From: Bacteroidota bacterium
GTDB lineage: Bacteria; Bacteroidota; Bacteroidia; Bacteroidales; Bacteroidaceae
Direction of reading: 5' to 3'
DNA length: 35,745 nucleotides
NCBI GenBank assembly: GCA_023458215.1
Contig: JAEXAJ010000124.1
Coordinates: 1-35,745, forward strand
Position numbers and translations under genes: made by a program. Below, piece after piece: positions 24,793-32,154 of the stretch (within the stretch, counting starts at the first letter, position 1; every line of letters begins with the position of its first letter). The notes under the pieces are model-generated. The model was given only the letters and a program-made list of their open reading frames with translations, was not told the origin of the DNA and made no database searches.

Positions 24793-24922
24793 TGAACTAA
24801 ATGACAAAAGAATTATTTTTAGACATAAGAACAAAAGAACATATTCATAGTAAGATATAGCTTATGTTTTCTAATTTGTTCTTTTGTTCTTATGTCTAAA
24901 AAATAACATTCTGTTTAGTTCA
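24793..24922. repeat. 130-bp inverted-repeat element
   Basis: The outer ends TGAACTAAA (24793-24801) and their complement (24914-24922) flank a longer match. Its core, 24818-24840 with 24878-24900, is a perfect 23-bp inverted repeat around a 37-nt loop. Small indels separate the outer and core matches. There is no coding capacity and no adjacent transposase. The size and terminal inverted repeats resemble a MITE-like insertion, but no target-site duplication was confirmed. A structural or regulatory hairpin is the alternative. Confidence 0.7.
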
Positions 24923-24997
24923 TGTCGACCAGCGTATTGAGCCTATTTAATTGCCAACTCACATGAATAATACTTTCACGCTGCCGGATATTAATAG

Positions 24998-25232
24998 AAA
25001 ACTTCCTCGATCCTTATTGAAAACTTGCTTTGCTTAGAGATAAAACTTACCTTTGCTATAGAGAAAACTATAACCGAAACTTTTGAATATAAAACCGGAA
25101 CTTCTGATTATATAATCAAAACTTCTGATTATAAAACCGAAACTTTTGATTAAAGTTTATACTATAAGTAAAGCAACTTTTATCTCTAAGCAAAGCAAGT
25201 TTTCTCTTAACGTAAAGTAAGTTTTATATTAA
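24998..25232. repeat. Phased A-tract repeat array forming one large palindrome
   Basis: Three blocks are visible. The left block has AAAACTT at 24998, 25020 and 25042 and AAAACTA at 25064, spaced exactly 22 bp. The middle block has four 21-bp tandem units (25071-25091, 25092-25112, 25113-25133, 25134-25154) with the core A-C-C-G-A-A-A-C-T-T. The right block has AAGTTTT-type motifs at 25153, 25175, 25197 and 25219, again exactly 22 bp apart but in inverse orientation. The whole segment 24991-25232 is an imperfect palindrome centred between 25111 and 25112 (GATTATATAATC), with 27 consecutive paired bases between 25019-25045 and 25178-25204. It ends 19 bp before the HU-like gene. Confidence 0.9.
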
Positions 25233-25251
25233 CATCCAATCAATCAGAAGT

Positions 25252-25893
25252 ATGGCATATTATGTAATGGAAGAAATGCCCGACATACACAAGACGGGCG
25301 AACGGATACTCTATCCCCGTTTTGCTATGATAGAGCAAGTATCCACCGAAAAGTTGGCACAGCTAATAGCCGAAAGTAGCGGCTTCAATATGGGAGACAT
25401 CTTAGGTGTCGTGAAACAAGTTGCCATCGAGATGGCGCACCAAATGGCGCAGGGACGCTCTGTAAAGCTCGATGATATCGGAACTTTCACACCTGCACTT
25501 GCCTTGCGCGAAGGTAAAGAACGTGAAGAAGCCGGTGAGGACGCCAAGCATCGCAATGCACAAAGCATCGTGGTAGGCAAAGTGAATTTCCGTGTAGATA
25601 TGGACCTCGTGAGGCGCATCAACGGTCGATGCCTGCTGGAACGTGCACCTTGGAAGACCCGCCGATCCTCCCAAAGATTTACCCCGGAGCAGCGGCTTGC
25701 ATTGGCCTTGAAGCATTTGGAAACACACCCTTTCCTCACCGTCAGCGAATACCAAGGATTAACAGGACTACTTCGTACTACTGCCTCCACTGAGTTGCGC
25801 CAATGGGCCTACCAGGCTGATTCCGGTATCGATACTGCCGGACGTGGAGTGCATCGGGTATATATCAGAAAGAATATCCCTGTTGTCGAATAA
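25252..25893 (+). CDS. HU/IHF-related DNA-binding protein with C-terminal winged helix
   Basis: The protein has 213 residues. Residues about 25-125 are an HU/IHF-like domain (STEKLAQLIAESSGFNMGDI, GRSVKLDDIGTFTPAL), longer than classical HU (90 residues) and matching the HU-related family common in Bacteroidales. Residues about 138-210 form a separate helical unit with a basic wing (RFTPEQRLALALKHL, YQGLTGLLRTTASTELRQW, RGVHRVYIRK), similar to a winged helix-turn-helix. It probably bends or bridges DNA. The phased A-tract palindrome ends 19 bp before its ATG and is an obvious candidate binding site. A Crp/Fnr gene follows after 5 nt in the same operon. Confidence 0.85.
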   Translation: MAYYVMEEMPDIHKTGERILYPRFAMIEQVSTEKLAQLIAESSGFNMGDILGVVKQVAIEMAHQMAQGRSVKLDDIGTFTPALALREGKEREEAGEDAKHRNAQSIVVGKVNFRVDMDLVRRINGRCLLERAPWKTRRSSQRFTPEQRLALALKHLETHPFLTVSEYQGLTGLLRTTASTELRQWAYQADSGIDTAGRGVHRVYIRKNIPVVE

Positions 25894-25898
25894 GAGCT

Positions 25899-26474
25899 AT
25901 GAATAATACAATTGATGAATATAGCATCTCGCGATTAGACCTTTCTGAATTAAGGGATTACTTCATTCAGAATGGCATTGTCAAACAAATCCGTCGGAAA
26001 GAATATTTAATCCGTCAGAATGAAAAGTACGAGTTTGTAGGATTCGTTTCGGACGGCATGTTCCGATATGTACGGATAGACAATTCGGGCAAGGAGCATA
26101 TTGTAGGCTACAGTTTTACACACGAATTTGTGGCTGAATATACTTCCAACTTGTGCAACCGCCCGCCTTTGGCAAGCGTACAAGCCATCAAGGATAGTAC
26201 AGTCTATCTAATAAAATACACAGAAATAGAAAAGCTATGGGACACTTCGCCCGAAAAGCAGCGCATGGGCCGAATCGTAGCCGAACAGCTTTTTGCAATG
26301 ACCTATAGAAGACTGATTGATAGCTACTGCAATACTCCCGAAGAACGGTATATTGACTTGATGAGCCGTTATCCGAACCTCAAAGAACTGATCCCTCTGA
26401 AAGAAATCGCTTCCTTTATCGGTGTAACTCCCGAAACGGTAAGTAGTATTCGGAAAAAGTTATTGGGAAGATAA
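25899..26474 (+). CDS. Crp/Fnr-family transcriptional regulator
   Basis: The protein has 191 residues. Residues about 15-125 form the cyclic-nucleotide-binding-like beta barrel (RRKEYLIRQNEKYEFVGFVSDGMFRYVRI, then GKEHIVGYSF). A dimer helix follows at about 125-150. The C-terminal helix-turn-helix is at about 166-189 (LKEIASFIGVTPETVSSIRKKL). There is no Cys cluster for an FNR-type iron-sulfur centre, and no obvious full set of cAMP contacts, so the effector is unknown. It is 5 nt downstream of the HU-like gene and is surely co-transcribed with it. The two may act together on the upstream repeat array. Confidence 0.9.
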   Translation: MNNTIDEYSISRLDLSELRDYFIQNGIVKQIRRKEYLIRQNEKYEFVGFVSDGMFRYVRIDNSGKEHIVGYSFTHEFVAEYTSNLCNRPPLASVQAIKDSTVYLIKYTEIEKLWDTSPEKQRMGRIVAEQLFAMTYRRLIDSYCNTPEERYIDLMSRYPNLKELIPLKEIASFIGVTPETVSSIRKKLLGR

Positions 26475-26513
26475 GTCTTGAAGTATTTAAAGATAAAATA
26501 GGCGGGAACTCTC

Positions 26514-26521
26514 TATTTTTG
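26514..26521 (+). promoter_or_regulatory. -7 box of the SDR gene
   Basis: TATTTTTG fits TAnnTTTG and lies 26 bp before the ATG at 26547. Confidence 0.5.
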
Positions 26522-26546
26522 CGGTTTACTATTTATTATATAAATT

Positions 26547-27263
26547 ATGAACAAGATAATAATTGTAGGAGCTTCATCGGGGATAGGGAAAGAGTTGGCA
26601 TACTTATATGCCGATACTGACGCCAGGATAGGGTTGATAGGACGAAGAGAGGAGAAACTGAAGGAATTGTCCCTATCCAATCCGAAGAAATATATCTATC
26701 GGGTGTGTGATGTTTCTCATACCGAACTTACTGCGGTCTGTATGAAAGAGCTGACCGATGAACTGGGCGGATTGGATATTGTCATCATCTCGGCAGGTAC
26801 AGGCGAGCTGAACGATGACTTGGATTACCGTCTCGAAGAGAGTACTATCTTGACAAATGTCCTTGGATGGACGCATCTCATGGACTGGACTTATCTCTAC
26901 TTTCAAAACCAGGGGCATGGACATTTGGTAAATATCTCTTCCGTTGGCGGCATAAGAGGGGATGGAATTGCACCTGCTTACAATGCTTCTAAATCTTATC
27001 AGATTAATTACATGGAGGGCATCCGTAAGAAGGCTGCAAAGCATCGGTTACCCCTGTTCATAACCGATGTTCGCCCCGGGTTTGTAGATACTTCTATGGC
27101 AAAGGGCGACGGGTTGTTTTGGGTAGCCACTGTTGGGAAAGCAGGCAGACAGATATTCCGGGCGATACAGCAGCGAAGAAAGATTGTCTACGTCACTAAA
27201 AGGTGGAGGCTGGTAGCGGGAGTATTAAAGGTGATTCCGGGATGGCTTTATTGCAAGATTTAA
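26547..27263 (+). CDS. Short-chain dehydrogenase/reductase (classical SDR)
   Basis: The protein has 238 residues. The cofactor motif is GASSGIG (residues 8-14), and R33/R34 after beta-2 favour NADP(H). Catalytic residues are Asn104 (TNVLG), Ser131 or Ser132 (NISSVGG) and Tyr145/Lys149 (YNASK). The usual NNAG is ISAG here. The substrate is unknown. A C-terminal basic, hydrophobic tail (RKIVYVTKRWRLVAGVLKVIPGWLY) may associate with the membrane, as in some SDR proteins acting on lipids. Its stop codon overlaps by a few bases the end of an opposing AlkD-like fragment. Confidence 0.9.
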   Translation: MNKIIIVGASSGIGKELAYLYADTDARIGLIGRREEKLKELSLSNPKKYIYRVCDVSHTELTAVCMKELTDELGGLDIVIISAGTGELNDDLDYRLEESTILTNVLGWTHLMDWTYLYFQNQGHGHLVNISSVGGIRGDGIAPAYNASKSYQINYMEGIRKKAAKHRLPLFITDVRPGFVDTSMAKGDGLFWVATVGKAGRQIFRAIQQRRKIVYVTKRWRLVAGVLKVIPGWLYCKI

Positions 27264-27418
27264 GGTTCTTTCTTCATAGCTACACGTATCGGCATCTTGA
27301 TACCATATACTTTTGTCTGCCCGCCCGGTTTGAAGAATCGGTCCGAAGATTGCAGGGTCTTCGGATCGATACTTTCTCTGAGGAGTTGCCTTAATAATTG
27401 GATTGTATTTTCTTTCAT
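27260..27418 (-). pseudogene. Truncated AlkD-like DNA alkylation repair remnant
   Basis: A 52-codon frame begins at ATG 27418 and ends at TAA 27260-27262. It reads MKENTIQLLRQLLRESIDPK and then SSDRFFKPGGQTKVYGIKMP, which resembles the first helical repeat of Bacteroidota AlkD-type glycosylases (FFK..., VYGIK). Those proteins are about 230 residues. Here similarity stops at about residue 43, where the frame runs into IRVAMKKEP and a stop that overlaps the SDR gene end. The rest of the enzyme is absent. It lies 26 bp downstream of, and on the same strand as, the DJ-1-like gene. It is best read as the 5' remnant of a deleted gene; expression of a peptide cannot be excluded. Confidence 0.65.
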
Positions 27419-27444
27419 CTTGTTTTGCTTCGTGAGAATACTAT

Positions 27445-28053
27445 TTATTCAGTTTCCGGCATTTCCCAAACTCCCGATTTATTCATCCGGTAACTTCTAT
27501 CTATCTTTTTCGGAGTGTCAGCTTGCAGGGCATAGAGTATTTCACGGCTGAACTCCAAGGCAGCAAATCCGTTGGCGGTTACAATATCTCTATCTCTGAC
27601 CGCCGGTGCATCTACATAATGGCATTCACCGGTATAATCTGTGCCGGCATAGGCTTTCAAATACTCCAATCCGTTGCTGGTGTGCTTCACCTCATTCAGA
27701 AATCCGTGCTTTCCGAGAAAGACGGATGCGTTACATATCCCCGCTACCAGTTTCTTATTCTCGATAGCATCTTTTACCAGCGGGACTATAAGTTCAGCTT
27801 CGGGGGTAAACCAACTCATGCCGCCGATTAGCACAATGCCTGCATAATCGGCAGGAATATCGTTGATGGCATAGTCGGGCAATAGATTGAAACCGCCGAT
27901 GGAAGTAACCGGTTCTTTGGTTACCGATACTGTTTTTACAATGTATTTGCTCTCACTTCCGGGCTCAACTCCGGCTTGCAGGTTGGGTGCGATATAAGCT
28001 CCTTCCCAATCGGCAAAGTCATTGAGAACGACGAATAGAATTTCTTTCTTCAT
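27445..28053 (-). CDS. DJ-1/PfpI-family protein (glutamine-amidotransferase-like fold)
   Basis: The protein has 202 residues, with a second, only distantly related DJ-1-like protein at 21099-21677. The opening EILFVVLNDFADWEGAYIAP carries the acidic residue Glu17. GIVLIGGMSWF is the glycine loop. Cys107 sits at the nucleophile elbow (LVAGICNASVFLG), near EVKHTSNGLEYL. The arrangement is closest to the YdeA/ThiJ-like branch of unassigned activity. A TATTTTTG box precedes it, and a truncated AlkD-like fragment follows on the same strand. Confidence 0.87.
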   Translation of the reverse strand: MKKEILFVVLNDFADWEGAYIAPNLQAGVEPGSESKYIVKTVSVTKEPVTSIGGFNLLPDYAINDIPADYAGIVLIGGMSWFTPEAELIVPLVKDAIENKKLVAGICNASVFLGKHGFLNEVKHTSNGLEYLKAYAGTDYTGECHYVDAPAVRDRDIVTANGFAALEFSREILYALQADTPKKIDRSYRMNKSGVWEMPETE

Positions 28054-28088
28054 GATCTATAGTTTTAACTGATGTAGTATTTTGAATA

Positions 28089-28096
28089 CAAAAATA
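28089..28096 (-). promoter_or_regulatory. -7 box of the second DJ-1-like gene
   Basis: The minus strand reads TATTTTTG, 36 bp before ATG 28053. Confidence 0.5.
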
Positions 28097-28224
28097 GTTG
28101 AAAGTGCATTAGTCCCATGCTTTTTATACTATTTTATTGTATGTTGTCATGCTCTATTTCGTGTTTTACACTGCTCCAATCAATCTTGACCTTGTTTACT
28201 CGTCCTGTTTCAACAGAAATAGTA

Positions 28225-28232
28225 TAACTTTG
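28225..28232 (+). promoter_or_regulatory. -7 box of the small nitroreductase gene
   Basis: TAACTTTG fits TAnnTTTG and lies 27 bp before the ATG at 28259. Confidence 0.55.
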
Positions 28233-28258
28233 CTCCAAACATTAAAATCAATCACATT

Positions 28259-28768
28259 ATGGACTTTTTAGAACTTACTAAAAAACGCTTTTCTGCAAGA
28301 AGTTATAAGCCTGATGCTGTGGAACAAGAGAAGATAGACTATATCATAGAATGCGCTCGCTTTGCTCCTTCTGCCGTTAATTATCAGCCATGGCATTTTT
28401 TGATAGTAAAGAGTGAAGAACAGCGGATGAAAGTGCAACAATGCTATAACAGAGAATGGTTTGCAGCTGCTCCGGTTTACATCATTGTATGTGTAGATAG
28501 TTCCGTGGCGTGGGTGCGTAAGTCTGATAATAAGAATCATGCGGATATTGATGCAGCTATTGCCACAGAACATATTTGTTTGGCTGCCTCTTCTCTTGGA
28601 TTAGGTACTTGTTGGGTGTGTAACTTTGATTTGGAGACACTTAAATCTAATTTTTTGTTACCTGCTGAGAAATATCCTGTTGCCATCCTACCATTGGGAT
28701 ATGTACATGAATTGCCTAAACATTTTTCGGTCAGAAAGCCTGTAGATGAAATAGCTACAATCTTATAG
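28259..28768 (+). CDS. Nitroreductase-family FMN oxidoreductase (short)
   Basis: The protein has 169 residues, at the short end of the family. FMN-phosphate contacts are seen in KKRFSARSYKPD, then CARFAPSAVNYQPWHFLIV. A central helix (ADIDAAIATEHICLAASSLGLGTCWVCNF) and the end segment (PVAILPLGYVHELPK) complete the fold. It probably dimerises and reduces nitro or quinone compounds using NAD(P)H, with the natural substrate unknown. It is a stand-alone gene with its own promoter box and terminator. It is unrelated in detail to the large Acg-like member at 8737-9693. Confidence 0.9.
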   Translation: MDFLELTKKRFSARSYKPDAVEQEKIDYIIECARFAPSAVNYQPWHFLIVKSEEQRMKVQQCYNREWFAAAPVYIIVCVDSSVAWVRKSDNKNHADIDAAIATEHICLAASSLGLGTCWVCNFDLETLKSNFLLPAEKYPVAILPLGYVHELPKHFSVRKPVDEIATIL

Positions 28769-28824
28769 GCTAAAACGCAGAGTTTGAGTTCAGGTTATAA
28801 ATACAAAAGATGAACAAGACGAGT

Positions 28825-28850
28825 AGGCTTACCTTATCGGCAAGCCTTTT
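28825..28850 (+). terminator. Intrinsic terminator of the nitroreductase gene
   Basis: AGGCTT (28825-28830) and its complement (28842-28847) form the stem. Inner CC/GG pairs extend it, and a TTTT tail follows. Confidence 0.7.
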
Positions 28851-28932
28851 CCCAACATTCCTTTCAAAAAATTATTGAAGGCGATGTAAATTGCCCGGTT
28901 CTACTTTTATTATTGCCATATTGATGAATGAT

Positions 28933-31797
28933 TTATGTATGGATTGTTTCGTCAACTAAATAGACAATTGACTCGTAGGGGTATGAGGAATGATCTTCCA
29001 TATTGATCTCGCAGGTACGTGCTAGTGAATAATAGCCATCGAAGTGCTGACCTTGCGTTTCGGCTATCTCGTCGCGCATGGCCGATTGTCCCAATTCGGG
29101 GAAAATGAATCCACGGTCGCCCGAAGCACCGCAACAACCCCATGCAATAGGGATGATTACCTCTGTGGCGCATCGTTCGGCAATGCTCTGCATAGTGGGA
29201 GTAAGCCCCATTTGGTCGCAGGCACAGGTAGGATGAAGCAGTACACGCCCTTTCTTGTGTTGCGGTTCTATGCGAGTCAATACGTCATGGAGTAACCATT
29301 GAGTGACGTCGACAATCTTCAGCCGCTTGTATTTTTCGAGGTTTTCGGACGTGAGGACAGATTGTTTCTCGTCCGATGCCAAAGACGTGAGCAGGGTATG
29401 CGTGCAGGAGGTTGTGTCGCACATGATGGGGATGCGTCCCTCATCCGACCATTGCCAAAAGTGCTCGACCACCTTATTTGCCATGATCTTCTGCCCTTCA
29501 ATGTCGCCTTTGTGTTCCCAAATCTGCGAGCAGCAAAGCCCTTGCGCCTCTTCGGGCAGGGAAATAGCAATACCTGCTTTGTCGGCTATGCGGAGGATCA
29601 CCTGCATCATATTCGCCTTACCCTCGCCGGACGAACCGAAGATACGGGTGACGCAGGCAGGGAAATAAATAATGTCGGGATTCTCCGTGAACCTTGCCTC
29701 GAACCGGGGCGCTTTGGGGAAGTTGCGCGACCAATGCGGAACCTGGTCGGAGAGGGCATGTCCCAGTGCCATCGTCCATTCGAAAGGCTTGGGAGAGATG
29801 ACATGTTCGGCATCTACCGCCAAGGTAAGCGTCTCTTTGATGATCTTCTCTGTTCCCTTGAAGTGACGGGCGGCAGAGGTCAGTACCGAACCGAACGACT
29901 TGCCCAACTGCTGTGCACGAATGACGTCGGTCAGTTCGCCGGTATTGATTTCCATCGGGCAGACCGTTTTACACATGCCGTCGGCAGCACAAGTGTCGCG
30001 GCCTTCATATATATACTCTTTTTCGAGGAGGTCGGCCTCAGCGGAAAGATGGTTGTTCACTTTGGCGCGCATCACCCTTTGTGCTTGAATGCGCTGACGT
30101 GGCGTGAGTGTGACGTTGCGCGACGGACATACAGGTTCGCACAGTCCGCACTCGATGCAGGAATCGAGGTTGTGCACATGGAAGTGGTCATTGATGGGAG
30201 TCATTTCCTTGATATTCTCCAAGTGAGTGTTCGGGTTATCGGAAATCAGTACACCCGGATTGAGAATATTCTGCGGGTCGGCCAGTTGCTTCACCCGCTT
30301 CATCATGGCATAAATCTCGCTGCCCCATTCGCGTTCTACAAACGGAGCTACGGCACGTCCGGTGCCATGCTCGCCTTTGAGTGAACCGTTCAGGTCGAGT
30401 ACCAGGCCGACGAACTCTTCCATAAATCCACCGAAACGCGCCACAGCATCTTTGTCGGCTATGCCGGAGGTAATGAGTGGGTGCAAATCACCATCGCGGG
30501 CATGTCCGAATATAGAACCCCGGTAGCCGTGCTTGCCGAAGAGATCTTGCAGGCCGCCAACCAGTTTATATAGATTGTCCACAGGAGCAACGACATCTTC
30601 CAGAATCACATTGTCACCGATGGGACGCGCTCCCGCCACGCAGGGGAAGATAGCGTCGCGCACGTACCAAAGGCGTTCGCGCTCTGCCACGGTGGTGGTG
30701 AAATTGTCCATCAGATGCAATCCGTCCAAGCTTTTAAACGAATCGATTCTTGTGCCGATAATATGGCGGAGTTCCTCTTGTGAGTCGGCTCCAAAATCAA
30801 TCAGCAACGCCGTTGTGCCGTCGGGCATGGTGGGGACTTCGGGCGGTGTATTCGGCTTACCGATGATGCTTTGCAGGGAGGCGTAATCCATCATTTCTAC
30901 GGCCAATGCTTCAGTCTGCGATAGCATCGGGACGGCTGCTGCTGCCAACCGGGCATCTTTGAAATAGAGAATCGAACTGGAGTAGTAATTAAGTAGTGGC
31001 AGGGTGTTCTGCTCGGCCGAGGCGATAAAAGCGAGCGTACCCTCCGAACCTATCAGCAAGTGGATGAAGATGTCCATCGGGTTGTCATAATCTACGAAGG
31101 AGTTCATTCCATAGCCTGTTACGTTCTTTATCTTATATTTTTGGATGATGCGATTGCGGATTACATCATTCGCTAGTATTTCGGCGCGTATATCCATTAG
31201 TCCATGACATAATTCTCTTTCGGTCTGCTCGAAACGGGCATGGTCTTCGGCTTTAGACGAGTCATAGCGGTTGCCGTTGGCCATCACAAATTGCAACGAG
31301 GTAATCATCCGGTAGGAGTTATAAGTGGTGCCCGCTTGCATTCCGCTGCTGTTGTTGGCGAGTATGCCTCCCATCCTGGCAGCCATGTGAGAGGCGGGGT
31401 CGGGGCCCAATTTGCGTTGGTGTGCGGCTAGTATTTTATTCACTTGGTGGCAGGTCAGCCCGGGTTCGAACCATACTTTTTCGCCTTTCTCGCGCACTTC
31501 CATCTGATTCCAGGCTGTCCGTAGGTCGCAAATCACACCGTCGCCCACAGCCTGTCCCGAAAGCGAGGTGCCGCCCGAACGAAACGTCAAGTGCTGGCCA
31601 TGCTTGGGCAGAAGACGGATGAGTTGTACAACCTGCTCTACGGAGCGCGGACGTAACACCACTTGGGGCTTGATGTTGAAATAGGATGCATCGCGGCCGT
31701 AGACTTCGCGATACAAGTCACTCGATTTTATTTGCTCACGGTCGAAAATAGTACTCAGGTCCTGGAGGAAATGAGGATCGGGAACTGTTGTCTTCAT
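28933..31797 (-). CDS. FAD- and Fe-S-containing D-2-hydroxyacid dehydrogenase (YdiJ/D-lactate type)
   Basis: The protein has 954 residues and joins two modules. Residues about 45-225 form an FAD-binding PCMH domain (FRSGGTSLSGQAVGDGVI). Residues about 270-515 form the FAD-oxidase C domain, with GHARDGDLHP (His432, His439) and GEHGTGR. The second half carries two four-cysteine clusters, Cys547/550/553/557 in CIECGLCEPVCP and a second in CAADGMCKTVCP. The first is a standard CxxCxxCxxxCP 4Fe-4S motif; the second is CxxxxMCxxxCP, with only three of the usual four Cys in register. CCG-type domains follow (FPACVTRIFG, GLCCSQIWEHKG, HPTCACDQMG, WGCCGASGDRG). Such enzymes oxidise D-lactate or D-2-hydroxyglutarate and pass electrons to the quinone pool. 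The substrate cannot be fixed from sequence. Monocistronic. Confidence 0.9.
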   Translation of the reverse strand: MKTTVPDPHFLQDLSTIFDREQIKSSDLYREVYGRDASYFNIKPQVVLRPRSVEQVVQLIRLLPKHGQHLTFRSGGTSLSGQAVGDGVICDLRTAWNQMEVREKGEKVWFEPGLTCHQVNKILAAHQRKLGPDPASHMAARMGGILANNSSGMQAGTTYNSYRMITSLQFVMANGNRYDSSKAEDHARFEQTERELCHGLMDIRAEILANDVIRNRIIQKYKIKNVTGYGMNSFVDYDNPMDIFIHLLIGSEGTLAFIASAEQNTLPLLNYYSSSILYFKDARLAAAAVPMLSQTEALAVEMMDYASLQSIIGKPNTPPEVPTMPDGTTALLIDFGADSQEELRHIIGTRIDSFKSLDGLHLMDNFTTTVAERERLWYVRDAIFPCVAGARPIGDNVILEDVVAPVDNLYKLVGGLQDLFGKHGYRGSIFGHARDGDLHPLITSGIADKDAVARFGGFMEEFVGLVLDLNGSLKGEHGTGRAVAPFVEREWGSEIYAMMKRVKQLADPQNILNPGVLISDNPNTHLENIKEMTPINDHFHVHNLDSCIECGLCEPVCPSRNVTLTPRQRIQAQRVMRAKVNNHLSAEADLLEKEYIYEGRDTCAADGMCKTVCPMEINTGELTDVIRAQQLGKSFGSVLTSAARHFKGTEKIIKETLTLAVDAEHVISPKPFEWTMALGHALSDQVPHWSRNFPKAPRFEARFTENPDIIYFPACVTRIFGSSGEGKANMMQVILRIADKAGIAISLPEEAQGLCCSQIWEHKGDIEGQKIMANKVVEHFWQWSDEGRIPIMCDTTSCTHTLLTSLASDEKQSVLTSENLEKYKRLKIVDVTQWLLHDVLTRIEPQHKKGRVLLHPTCACDQMGLTPTMQSIAERCATEVIIPIAWGCCGASGDRGFIFPELGQSAMRDEIAETQGQHFDGYYSLARTCEINMEDHSSYPYESIVYLVDETIHT

Positions 31798-32154
31798 GTC
31801 ATTATGCGTTAATAGTTCTTACAATGTTGAGGATTTCGTTCTTTCACCATTGCTTACTATATTTATTAATATGTGACCTTCTTTATGTTATGTACCAAAC
31901 AATTGCACTTTGAACACATCGGATTGATAAATTGTTTAACCCTAAACTAATAAATGTAATAATGGATAACAGAATAGTTAACGTAGGTATTGTCAGGCAG
32001 GCTTATTGGGCGAAGAAAAGCAATGTTATTCTATAGTAATTGTGCTATTTTCCGGTGATTATTAAATTATTTAGACCTATTGGGTGAACCCTAAATCAGT
32101 TAGAGTTGTTTTGTACAATAAATTGGCGAGATTAACTTCAACTGATTCAAAAGA
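31798..32154. other. Divergent intergenic region
   Basis: This gap of 357 bp lies between divergent genes. It holds a probable plus-strand promoter (32110-32140), two copies of AACCCTAAA (31938 region and 32088 region) and a 24-codon frame (31962-32036) with no recognisable features. No RNA gene or riboswitch was recognised. No TAnnTTTG box was found for the minus-strand gene. Confidence 0.5.
32110..32140 (+). promoter_or_regulatory. Promoter of the fatty-acid-kinase/plsY operon
   Basis: TTTG (32110-32113) and TAACTTCA (32133-32140, near TAnnTTTG) are 19 nt apart, the normal Bacteroides spacing. The ATG follows only 14 bp after the -7 element, so the leader would be very short. Confidence 0.45.

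Noticed and set aside
24998..25232. CRISPR array
   Set aside because: Repeats are 21-22 bp with only a 7-10-bp conserved core, no unique spacers of 25-40 bp and no cas genes nearby.
24793..25232. Insertion sequence or integron cassette
   Set aside because: No transposase or integrase frame was found in or next to the palindromes, and no target duplication was confirmed.
29299..30384. 361-codon plus-strand frame opposite the FAD/Fe-S dehydrogenase
   Set aside because: Antisense to a clear multi-domain enzyme with its cysteine clusters in order; the opposite frame shows no family features.
31962..32036. 24-codon frame in the divergent gap
   Set aside because: Too short, no similarity recognised, and no promoter box directly ahead of it.
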